From Clostridia bacterium (GTDB lineage Bacteria; Bacillota; Clostridia; Christensenellales; Borkfalkiaceae): 47,103 nt of DNA. Under the pieces are notes generated by a model, which was not told the origin of the DNA, ran no database searches, and saw only the letters and a program-made list of their open reading frames with translations. The position numbers and the translations under genes are program-made. Every line of letters begins with the position of its first letter. The stretch's first letter is position 1. The DNA lies in contig CAAGGZ010000092.1 in NCBI GenBank assembly GCA_900769545.1, positions 1-47,103 on the forward strand, given 5' to 3'. Below, in pieces: positions 6,406-13,685 of the stretch.

Positions 6406-7064
6406 TTTCTTTGCATATTTCAAAATCATACGAAGAAAAACAAGTTTTTGATAATTTAGCCCTCGATATTCACGAAGGGGAGATTTTGTGCGTTTTAGGG
6501 GAGTCGGGCGGTGGAAAAACCACCCTTTTGAATATCCTTGCAGGGTTGATTCCCTATGACGGCGAAGTGAAAAATGCGCCGCAAAACGTTAGTTTTATCT
6601 TTCAGGAGCCTCGCTTATTGTCCAACCTTACCGTAGAGGGAAATTTGCTCTACGCAGGGGGCAGGTACGAGTTCATGGAAGATATTTTGCGAAAAACGGA
6701 GCTTATTTCCCTGCGTAACAAACGCCCGAAAGAGCTTTCGGGCGGTGAAAAACAGCGTGTAGCGATTGCAAGGGCGTTTTTGTCCGATGCGAAACTGCTT
6801 TTATTGGACGAGCCGTTCTCCTCGCTGGATACGGCGCTTAAAATCCGCATAGCGAAAGTGTTCGCACAGCTTTGGAAAGAGGAAAAACGCACGGCGGTAT
6901 TTGTTACGCACGACTTGGAAGAGGCGTTGATGCTCGGGCATAGAGTGATTGTGCTTAAAGACGGAAAAATTGTCTGTGATATGCGGCTTTCAGAGGGAGA
7001 GCTCCCTCGCGCTTATGGCGAAGAACGTGAAGCAAAGGCTGAAATTTTAAAAGTTTTGTTATAA
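6402..7064 (+). CDS. ABC importer ATPase (SsuB-like)
   Basis: 220 residues, a complete ATP-binding cassette: Walker A GESGGGKTT near residue 34, Q-loop FIFQEPRL, signature LSGGEKQRVAIARAF, Walker B LLLLDEPFSSLD, and switch His in FVTHDLEEAL. It powers the importer encoded by the two genes before it; ATG overlaps the permease stop by four bases, so the two are translationally coupled. A terminator follows. The closest family by appearance is the nitrate/sulfonate/taurine class, but EPRLL after the Q-loop is common to several importers. Confidence 0.92.
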   Translation: MISLHISKSYEEKQVFDNLALDIHEGEILCVLGESGGGKTTLLNILAGLIPYDGEVKNAPQNVSFIFQEPRLLSNLTVEGNLLYAGGRYEFMEDILRKTELISLRNKRPKELSGGEKQRVAIARAFLSDAKLLLLDEPFSSLDTALKIRIAKVFAQLWKEEKRTAVFVTHDLEEALMLGHRVIVLKDGKIVCDMRLSEGELPRAYGEEREAKAEILKVLL

Positions 7065-7068
7065 ATTT

Positions 7069-7092
7069 ACCGCCTAAGGCGGTATTTTTTTG
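7069..7092 (+). terminator. Terminator of the ABC importer operon
   Basis: Perfect TACCGCC/GGCGGTA stem with TAA loop, then seven T residues. Confidence 0.9.
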
Positions 7093-7103
7093 TTAAACAC
7101 CCT

Positions 7104-7132
7104 TGACAGAAATCCAAAACCGTGTTATACTG
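7104..7132 (+). promoter_or_regulatory. Promoter of the small secreted protein gene
   Basis: Consensus TTGACA (7104-7109), 17 bases, TATACT (7127-7132). Confidence 0.8.
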
Positions 7133-7156
7133 AAAAAAATTAAGGAGGAAAAAAGG

Positions 7157-7609
7157 ATGAAATTTTTTCTTGGGCTTTTGATATTGATTTGTACGGCTTT
7201 AGGTGTGGGGACGTATGCTCAAAATTCTACAAATTCCTACTATTATGACCAAGACGAACTGTTGAATGAGGTTGCTAGCGTGGAGTTTTTGTATGCTCCC
7301 ATTGGGACGGACGAGGAATTTGACGTGCTTGCAACGCTCAGCGGAGAACAGGACGACACGCTTTTGGTAGAGCTTAGCAAAATCGAGTTTAAGGAATACG
7401 GCTTTTTAAGCTGTGTGGAGCCTGTTGAGTTTGGCGGTATGGCAATCAAATTGGTGTACGAAGACAACAGCAGTGAAATTATTTGTATGGCGATGACGAA
7501 GTATTACGATTCGGAAGGCAACGAAACGGACAAAAAATGGAAAAATTGTCTGGAAGCCTTAGAAGAATGGAAGGAGTTGTTCGCCCCTTACGTGGAATAC
7601 TTAGAATAA
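7157..7609 (+). CDS. Small secreted protein of unknown function
   Basis: 150 residues. AAGGAGG eight bases upstream fixes ATG 7157. The N-terminus (MKFFLGLLILICTALGVGTYA) is a signal peptide or single membrane anchor. The mature part is acidic, with alternating hydrophobic and polar residues suggesting beta-sheet (VEFLYAPIGTDEEFDVLATL, GGMAIKLVYEDNSSEIICMAM) and a Trp-rich end (KKWKNCLEALEEWKEL). I do not recognise a family. It has its own promoter and stands alone between the ABC importer and the G10-promoter gene. No clear terminator follows. Confidence 0.7.
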   Translation: MKFFLGLLILICTALGVGTYAQNSTNSYYYDQDELLNEVASVEFLYAPIGTDEEFDVLATLSGEQDDTLLVELSKIEFKEYGFLSCVEPVEFGGMAIKLVYEDNSSEIICMAMTKYYDSEGNETDKKWKNCLEALEEWKELFAPYVEYLE

Positions 7610-7672
7610 AATGACAAGATAAGACGTTTCCTATAAAAAAATATATTTTTTTAAAAAAGTCCCTTCAAACGC

Positions 7673-7703
7673 TTGACAAATTGAGGGGGGGGGGTGGTAT
7701 ACT
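7673..7703 (+). promoter_or_regulatory. Promoter with a G10 tract in the -35/-10 spacer
   Basis: TTGACA (7673-7678) and TATACT (7698-7703) are separated by 19 bases, ten of which are an unbroken run of G (7685-7694). Loss of two G would give the ideal 17-base spacing. A second TATAAT lies at 7705-7710. Confidence 0.7.
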
Positions 7704-7754
7704 ATATAATGTATAGTAGTATATACGCTTTAAAGAAATTTTAAGGGGTGTCTT

Positions 7755-8588
7755 ATGGCTAAGAAAGGTACTGTAAGAGAAGCTTTGGAATCCGCGCAGA
7801 GCGAAACGACTTTCGGTTCGGCTATTGAATATATCGAACGTGAAAGACGTGTGGTAAAGCGCAGAGTGCGCAAAAACAATGCGTTTGCTATACTTTGGAT
7901 GGTTTTTGCTGCGTTTATATTTGTCATTTCGCTTAGCGCGTCGTTGTTGTATTGGACGGGTACGTTTACGTTTGCAGGCGAAGGCGCAGATAATGCGATT
8001 AACCAAGTTTCCAAAAAGATTTATTCTTTGGCGACAGATACGTCAGCGGTTACGGCAAATGAAATCGCAAGATATTACGGCGCATATATGGGCGTGATTG
8101 CTTGCGCGTTCTTTGGCTGTCTTGCGTTCCGCCGCGGTACGGATAAGCGCACGAAGGGCGGTTGGTTGCTCGTTTACATATTCAGTACGCTTGGTGTGTT
8201 GGCGCTCTATTGGTTCTGGTGCGTAAAGAACGTTTGCGGCGGCGATATGAACCTTTGGATTCAGAACTTGTCTACCAGCTATAGCGGTAGTAACTTTATC
8301 TTTGTTGCAGTCTTTGCTTTGGTGAGCTTTATTTCGTTGCTTGCAGTTCGCGGCGCGGGGCTTATGGCAGGGAAAGCTGACCGTATCAGAAGAAGAGAAA
8401 ACGGGAAAATCCACGGCGGCGTTTGCTTTATGTATTTCCTTTTAAGTCTTCTTTCGATTATTGGTATCGTTTTGATGATTATTGCGGCAATTATTGATAA
8501 AATCAGACTTGCGGCAAGCAAGGATGACGATGACTTTGATTTGGCTCCCGTAGACGAATGGGAAGAAGAACAAGCTAAATATGAATGA
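7755..8588 (+). CDS. Multi-pass membrane protein of unknown function
   Basis: 277 residues. A charged N-terminal segment (to about residue 42, very basic at RERRVVKRRVRKNN) is followed by about five membrane segments, near 43-68, 105-127, 137-160, 177-200 and 222-248, and an acidic C-terminal tail (DDDDFDLAPVDEWEEEQAKYE). The charge pattern suggests that the N-terminus is cytoplasmic. AAGGGG precedes ATG 7755. No known domain is recognised. The point of interest is its promoter, which carries a homopolymeric G tract. A terminator follows directly. Confidence 0.75.
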   Translation: MAKKGTVREALESAQSETTFGSAIEYIERERRVVKRRVRKNNAFAILWMVFAAFIFVISLSASLLYWTGTFTFAGEGADNAINQVSKKIYSLATDTSAVTANEIARYYGAYMGVIACAFFGCLAFRRGTDKRTKGGWLLVYIFSTLGVLALYWFWCVKNVCGGDMNLWIQNLSTSYSGSNFIFVAVFALVSFISLLAVRGAGLMAGKADRIRRRENGKIHGGVCFMYFLLSLLSIIGIVLMIIAAIIDKIRLAASKDDDDFDLAPVDEWEEEQAKYE

Positions 8589-8597
8589 TAACTTTGT

Positions 8598-8628
8598 AAA
8601 AACGGCGTGAAAAATACGCCGTTTTTTT
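8598..8628 (+). terminator. Terminator of the G10-promoter gene
   Basis: AACGGCGT/ACGCCGTT stem, seven-base loop, T run. Confidence 0.9.
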
Positions 8629-8638
8629 CTTTTGGGTA

Positions 8639-8667
8639 TTGACAAATGGGAACTTGTGTGTTATAAT
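8639..8667 (+). promoter_or_regulatory. Promoter of the Cys-rich lipoprotein gene
   Basis: TTGACA (8639-8644), 17 bases, TATAAT (8662-8667). Confidence 0.85.
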
Positions 8668-8741
8668 TGCCATACAATAATATGAAAAAATATTTTCTTG
8701 CAACGTATAGAATACGTTGTGGGAGAACGGAGGTGGAATTT

Positions 8742-10427
8742 ATGAACTTATGGAAAAAAGCAGTAGCAATGGTTATGTGTCTCGGGCTCAGCCTTTCAAT
8801 GTTTGGCTGTCAGCCTAAAAACGAATCGAGCAGCAGTTCGGATACCGGTAGCGTAGGCGGCTCGGATAACGTAACCGAAAGTACGTCGGGGCCCGATGAC
8901 AGCACGGATATTGTGATTCCCGAGGACGCGGAATCCTTCTTTGACGTTGTGCAGACGGCAAAATCGGCAAATATTAAGGTGGAAATTGACACGGAAGTAA
9001 CCACTTTGTACGAGGGCGAAGATAAATTCGATAAAGGAATTGAACGCGCTACGATTACGTTGAATATGACCGTTTCTGAAAACGAAAAAGGCGGAGCGGA
9101 TGCAGAGATTCGCGTTACGTCGAGCAGTAGCGGCGTTTCGTCAAACGGCGAGGCTTACGACGGCGACGCGATGGAACAGACGCTTTACATTATTGATGGT
9201 TACGTTTATATTTGGGAGGAAGATGGATATTACACGAAATCTGCCGCAACGGTAGACGTAGCGATTGAAAGCGCGCTTGCGCAGTCGGGCGTGCCTCTTG
9301 AAGAGCTTCAGAGTATTTTGGATGAATTGTCTGGCGCGTTGACCGAATCAGGGTTTAGCACGGATGATTTGATAGGCGCGTTGGAAGGTGAATTTGACGC
9401 TACGGCAAAAATCGAAGACGGCGCATTGATGACAACCATCGATTTGACGGACGATATTAACGGCATTTTGGATTATTTGGGGACGCTCAACGAAGAAACG
9501 ATTGTCGGCGACGTTGTGAATGATATTCTTGGGCTCATTGACCCGACGCTCAATTATGCGGATATTTTGGATATGGTTGCTCCTTTGGGCGCAATGACCG
9601 TTTCGGAAGCGTATACGGAAATCGATACGGCGTTTGAGGCTGAAATGGGCTTGGGATTGCAGGATTATAAGGATCTTATGATTATGAATGCGTCCGTAAT
9701 TTCTGCATTGAAAGACGCAGGTTTGACGACGGAAGATATTCAGGCAATTTCTGCGTTCAGCTTTGAGGAGGATTTATTGGCTCCTTACGGCGAATACACG
9801 CTCAATGCGTTTATCGTGGAAATAACTGCGATGGAGGACGCTCCTGAAGATTTGATTGGGGAAGTTTGCGCGTTGGCGAAAGAATATCTCTCCACGGCAA
9901 CGCTTGCAGATTTGGAAGCTGCTTTGGAAGCGGAAGGTATGTTGGAGACGATTGCAATAATTTCGCAGCTTGAATTCACGGCGTTGGAAGAAAAGTTCGG
10001 CGTTAAATACGATGACGATTATAAAGTGGAAGCCGGTATTTTCATTACCAATATAGGTTTTGAAATGGAAGAATCTATGGAAACCTCGACGGGCGCAACC
10101 ATTACGGATAAGAATGAAGCGTCTATTTGCGTAAAGGTTACCGTTTCTGAGCTCAGCGAAGAAAAGGTTGATATCGATCTTGGTGCGGAATTTAACGTAG
10201 TTGTACAGCTTTGCTACGGTTGCGGCGATTACTATATGGAAAATAAAGTCAATATAGAATTCCGTGAAGATATTTCGGCGCATATTTGCGATGATTGCTA
10301 TCCCACGTATATCTATGAATATTGTTGGGATTGCGGCTTATACGCAGAGGACGTAGTATATCGTGATGATTTAGGCTATAAGTGCTGTGACGATTGCTAT
10401 AGCGCGAATACGCAAGTTAGCGAATAA
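8742..10427 (+). CDS. Large lipoprotein with two C-terminal CxxC ribbon modules
   Basis: 561 residues from ATG 8742, chosen because GGAGG lies nine bases upstream and a signal peptide with lipobox MFGC follows; the frame is open further upstream but without a start signal. A Ser/Gly linker leads to a long, mainly acidic body rich in helices (LEELQSILDELSGALTESGF and similar). The last 70 residues hold two related units, CYGC...CDDC and CWDC...CDDC, each with two CxxC pairs 16-21 residues apart, resembling zinc ribbons. Such modules are uncommon on exported proteins. Function unknown; the body may be a binding scaffold. It is monocistronic, with its own promoter and terminator. Confidence 0.8.
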   Translation: MNLWKKAVAMVMCLGLSLSMFGCQPKNESSSSSDTGSVGGSDNVTESTSGPDDSTDIVIPEDAESFFDVVQTAKSANIKVEIDTEVTTLYEGEDKFDKGIERATITLNMTVSENEKGGADAEIRVTSSSSGVSSNGEAYDGDAMEQTLYIIDGYVYIWEEDGYYTKSAATVDVAIESALAQSGVPLEELQSILDELSGALTESGFSTDDLIGALEGEFDATAKIEDGALMTTIDLTDDINGILDYLGTLNEETIVGDVVNDILGLIDPTLNYADILDMVAPLGAMTVSEAYTEIDTAFEAEMGLGLQDYKDLMIMNASVISALKDAGLTTEDIQAISAFSFEEDLLAPYGEYTLNAFIVEITAMEDAPEDLIGEVCALAKEYLSTATLADLEAALEAEGMLETIAIISQLEFTALEEKFGVKYDDDYKVEAGIFITNIGFEMEESMETSTGATITDKNEASICVKVTVSELSEEKVDIDLGAEFNVVVQLCYGCGDYYMENKVNIEFREDISAHICDDCYPTYIYEYCWDCGLYAEDVVYRDDLGYKCCDDCYSANTQVSE

Positions 10428-10446
10428 TGGAATAGCATAAAAGTGT

Positions 10447-10480
10447 ACGGAGCGAGAGAGATTCTCGCTCCGTTGTTTTA
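10447..10480 (+). terminator. Terminator of the Cys-rich lipoprotein gene
   Basis: Eleven-base stem ACGGAGCGAGA/TCTCGCTCCGT, five-base loop, T-rich tail. Confidence 0.9.
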
Positions 10481-10487
10481 TATACGC

Positions 10488-10516
10488 TTGACTTGTATGG
10501 AAAAAAATGCTACAAT
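10488..10516 (+). promoter_or_regulatory. Promoter for a leaderless YfhO mRNA
   Basis: TTGACT (10488-10493), 17 bases, TACAAT (10511-10516). The first ATG begins six bases after the -10 box, where transcription should start, and there is no Shine-Dalgarno site. Confidence 0.75.
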
Positions 10517-10522
10517 GGTATT

Positions 10523-13381
10523 ATGGATATGAATATCGAAATGACTCCTGAGCAGGACGTTTTGGGAGAAGTAAAAACTAAAAAATCTTTTACGGCATTT
10601 ATGGACAAAAACTATCTGTTTTTCGTCGCGCCTTTGATTGTAGCGGTTATTTATATTTTTGCGCTGATTGGGTATGGAATTTATCCGTTCGGAGATAACT
10701 ATACCGTGGCGAGCTATGACCTCTCGGCGCAGATTTGTCCGTTTATCGAGCATTTGTTTGACGTGCTCGACGGGAAATCCTCGCTCTTTTATTCCTATGC
10801 GATTGCAGGCGGCGCGGACGTAACGGGTACGTTTTTGTATTTCTTTGTCAGTCCGTTCAGTTTCCTGTTCCTGGTCTTTGGCGACGGTATGGTGAATAGG
10901 GCGGCGGTTGTCGTTATGCTGTTTAAGCTGGTTGCCACGGCGTTTGCAGGGACTTGGTTCGCGAAGAAGCTCTTTAAAAACATTCCCGAATATTTATGCG
11001 TCGGCGTGGGTGTGGTGTACGCTTACTGCGGTTATATGTTCGTGGCGAATACCTATATCAACTGGGTGGATTTCTTAATCTATATGCCGTTTACGGTGGC
11101 AGGATTTAAGCATTTTGTGGAAACGGGTAAGATTTGGCGTTTCGCCATTATGATGGCTTGCTGTGTGTATACCTGTTTCTCGATTGCTTGTTTTGCGATG
11201 TTTACCGTGTTCCCTGCGTTGATTTTCTATGCGCTCCTTTGCGTGGAAAAGGAAAAACGCAATAAATTCATTGCACATCTTTGTGTGGCATTCGTGGTGA
11301 CGATTTTGCTCTCCCTGCCCATATTATTGCCTGCGTTAAAAGCGTATACGGCAGGCGCAAGAAGCGGCGGTAACGGCATTTTACACGATTTTTGGAAAGG
11401 CTTTAAGGATAAGACGAGCGAAGCCCCCGAGAACTTCGATTCCTCGTGGTATATCGATAATCTCTCTACAAGTCTGTATGCAAAATGGACGTATATTCTT
11501 TCCGATTCCATTTTCTTCCTGCTCACCTTAGCGTGGTTCTACCGCAAGGGTATAAGTACGCCGTTTGCGAAGTTTATGGCGGTGGCAGGCGCGCTTACGC
11601 TGCTCCCCACGGTGGTGGACGAAGCGATGCTGATGCTGAATATGGGCTCGTATATGTCGTATGCGCTTCGTTTTGGGTTCTTGAACGTGACCTACTTTAT
11701 GGGCGGCGCGTGTTTGTTTTTGGACGAGCTTTGTTACGATAAAGAACGGGCTTTTGACGGAACGCCGTTGTTTGCGCTTTCCGCGAAGCCTGCCGAGACG
11801 GATTTCTTGCAACCGATAGAGCCTTTGGACGAGGCTTTAGCGGAAGAAAAAACGGAAGAGCCCGTTGTCGTTGAAAAAGTCGAAGAAACGGCTTCCGAAG
11901 GGGGCATGTACGAGACGAACGAAGAAAATACTCTTTCGGATGGCAAGAAAAAAATGTTGACGTGGAAGGCAGTTATTGCCGCTGTCGGCGCATTGGTGGC
12001 GGTGTTCTTGTTGTTCTTTACCAGCGGTAATACGTATAAGAGCAAAGACCTGTGGTCGCAATTTGTCAGCGATTCGGAAACGCTGAGCGCAATCAGCGGT
12101 TTTTCGGCGAAGTTCGCGCATTCCTTAGGCGGTATGGAAGTTATCGCCGTGCTGTTTGTGGCGGTGGCAATCGTGTTTATCGTTGGCGCGGCGTTGGTTG
12201 CGAAAAAGAAAATTTCCGTGCGTTGGCTCTCTTATGTTTTGATTGTTGTCATAGCGTTGCAGGTGGTGTTCTATAACGACCAAATCGTTTTGGGGAATCG
12301 CTCCACACAGCAAGTAACGATGGATAGTTATATTGAAATCAACGAAGTGCTGAACGAGAACGACGATAGCTATTTCAGAGTCAAGGATTATAGCGATAAA
12401 CTGACGGCGTGCGCTCCGTTTACGGGGAATGCGAACTCGTTTAGTGTCTTCTCGTCGGTTATTGATAAGGATAATTTTGCGACGTATAACCTTTTTGCAT
12501 ATAAAGGGAACGGCAAAAACAGCTACAAGAGCGCGCATAACGAGGATAAAAAGAATCGTAGCGACGAGTTTGGCGACGCATTTATGGGCTATAAGTATTA
12601 TTTTGTTCCCAAGAGCAAGATTGGTAATTTTGAAGAGGGGAAGAAGCTCTCTCAATATTTGAAACCGTATATGTATACGGACGAAAACGGCGTAGAGAAG
12701 CAGCTCACGTCCTCGGACGGGGAATACTACGTTTACGAAAATCAAATCGTATTCCCGTCGGCGTACGTGTTGCCGAAAGGGGATTTTCGATTCGTGAAGC
12801 CCGACGAGGCGAACTCCACCTACCGTAAATATAACCAAGCGGCGTTGTATGAATTCCTTAGAGGGAAGACTTTGGACGAGATGAAGTCGGTGACGGGGAG
12901 CAGCAGCTCGCAGTACGTTACGATAGATACCGCGACGGAATTGAGCGAATACCTTTGGCAACGCGCGGCGGATATAGAGGTAGGCGCAGGCAAAATCACG
13001 GCGAGGGTGAGCGGCGCAAAGGCAGGGGAATGTTTGTTCTTGAACTTTGTAGCGAGCGACGGTTACGTGGTGACGGTCAACGGCAAGGAAGTGGAATTGA
13101 TTGACAATGATATTAAATTCCTGTCTGTGGCGCTCGAAGAAGGCGACAACGTGGTGGAATTTGTTTACAAAACGCCGTACGTGAAATATATGGGCGTTGG
13201 TGTAATCGGCGCGATAATAGGCTTGTTGGTAGTGGCATTTGTTGTGACGAAAACCAAGCTCATTGATTGGGCTTCGCCTGTTATTGCTTGGGCTGGCGTA
13301 ATTTTGGCGATTGGCTTGGTAGCGTACTTTATGATTTATCCCACCTCGGCATGGCTTGTGAAACTGCTGCTACTAAAGTAA
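10523..13381 (+). CDS. YfhO-family polytopic membrane protein (probable GT-C glycosyltransferase)
   Basis: 952 residues. The N-terminal two thirds hold many membrane segments with the YfhO pattern GIYPFGDNYTVASYDLSAQICPF and SYAIAGGADVTGTFLYFFVSPFS. A cytoplasmic acidic insert (about residues 425-475, EKTEEPVVVEKVEE) comes next, then more membrane segments, a soluble extracytoplasmic domain (VMPSAYVLP-like region, FRVKD, YRKYNQ) and a final pair of helices. YfhO proteins of Gram-positives are GT-C-type enzymes that use undecaprenyl-linked sugars to decorate teichoic acids; the exact acceptor here is unknown. ATG 10523 is preferred because it coincides with the expected transcription start; ATG 10529 is the alternative. 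The gene stands alone. Confidence 0.85.
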   Translation: MDMNIEMTPEQDVLGEVKTKKSFTAFMDKNYLFFVAPLIVAVIYIFALIGYGIYPFGDNYTVASYDLSAQICPFIEHLFDVLDGKSSLFYSYAIAGGADVTGTFLYFFVSPFSFLFLVFGDGMVNRAAVVVMLFKLVATAFAGTWFAKKLFKNIPEYLCVGVGVVYAYCGYMFVANTYINWVDFLIYMPFTVAGFKHFVETGKIWRFAIMMACCVYTCFSIACFAMFTVFPALIFYALLCVEKEKRNKFIAHLCVAFVVTILLSLPILLPALKAYTAGARSGGNGILHDFWKGFKDKTSEAPENFDSSWYIDNLSTSLYAKWTYILSDSIFFLLTLAWFYRKGISTPFAKFMAVAGALTLLPTVVDEAMLMLNMGSYMSYALRFGFLNVTYFMGGACLFLDELCYDKERAFDGTPLFALSAKPAETDFLQPIEPLDEALAEEKTEEPVVVEKVEETASEGGMYETNEENTLSDGKKKMLTWKAVIAAVGALVAVFLLFFTSGNTYKSKDLWSQFVSDSETLSAISGFSAKFAHSLGGMEVIAVLFVAVAIVFIVGAALVAKKKISVRWLSYVLIVVIALQVVFYNDQIVLGNRSTQQVTMDSYIEINEVLNENDDSYFRVKDYSDKLTACAPFTGNANSFSVFSSVIDKDNFATYNLFAYKGNGKNSYKSAHNEDKKNRSDEFGDAFMGYKYYFVPKSKIGNFEEGKKLSQYLKPYMYTDENGVEKQLTSSDGEYYVYENQIVFPSAYVLPKGDFRFVKPDEANSTYRKYNQAALYEFLRGKTLDEMKSVTGSSSSQYVTIDTATELSEYLWQRAADIEVGAGKITARVSGAKAGECLFLNFVASDGYVVTVNGKEVELIDNDIKFLSVALEEGDNVVEFVYKTPYVKYMGVGVIGAIIGLLVVAFVVTKTKLIDWASPVIAWAGVILAIGLVAYFMIYPTSAWLVKLLLLK

Positions 13382-13412
13382 ATGCGAAATGCGAAGTGCG
13401 AAATGCGAAATG
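13381..13412 (+). repeat. Heptamer repeats RTGCGAA
   Basis: Four and a half units with period seven (ATGCGAA, ATGCGAA, GTGCGAA, ATGCGAA) directly after the YfhO stop codon. Confidence 0.8.
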
Positions 13413-13429
13413 TAGGTAGGGTAGGAAGT

Positions 13430-13528
13430 CAAGGAACTCAGTTCCTTGTCAGGGTGCAGGGGCGGAAGCCCTTGCAGTAGTAGCCCAAAACAAGCAAGCT
13501 ATGCTTGCGCCTATACTGCGATAGCAGT
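13430..13528. repeat. Second array of short palindromes
   Basis: CAAGGAAC/GTTCCTTG (13430-13448, loop TCA), TGCAGGGGC/GCCCTTGCA (13455-13476, loop GGAA), GCAAGC/GCTTGC (13494-13508, loop TAT), ACTGC/GCAGT (13515-13528, loop GATA). The last two stems equal those at 332-346 and 312-325, with different loops. Confidence 0.75.
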
Positions 13529-13570
13529 CGATAAAAATGCGAAATATGAAATTATGGAATAATTAAAACT

Positions 13571-13605
13571 GCCGCGGCGAGAAATTTCTCGCCGCGGCTT
13601 TTGCC
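13571..13605 (+). terminator. GC-rich palindrome terminator, copy 2
   Basis: A perfect 28-base palindrome (13571-13598) starting GCCGCGGCGAG, preceded by TTATGGAATAATTAAAACT and followed by TTTTGCC, the same flanks as the copy at 16618. It probably terminates the YfhO transcript. Confidence 0.8.
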
Positions 13606-13624
13606 TATATTTTTCTTTAAAGTG

Positions 13625-13653
13625 TTGACAAGATGGGGAAAAGGTGTTAGAAT
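13625..13653 (+). promoter_or_regulatory. Promoter of the 929-residue lipoprotein gene
   Basis: TTGACA (13625-13630), 17 bases, TAGAAT (13648-13653). Confidence 0.75.
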
Positions 13654-13685
13654 TAAAATAGCAATTCCCAAAAGGAGGAAAAGGT

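Noticed and set aside
7103..7156. Longer N-terminus of the small secreted protein from TTG 7103
   Set aside because: That stretch contains the promoter and ribosome site; ATG 7157 starts the signal peptide.
13381..13605. Insertion sequence or integron at the heptamer and palindrome repeats
   Set aside because: No transposase or integrase frame and no target-site duplication could be seen.
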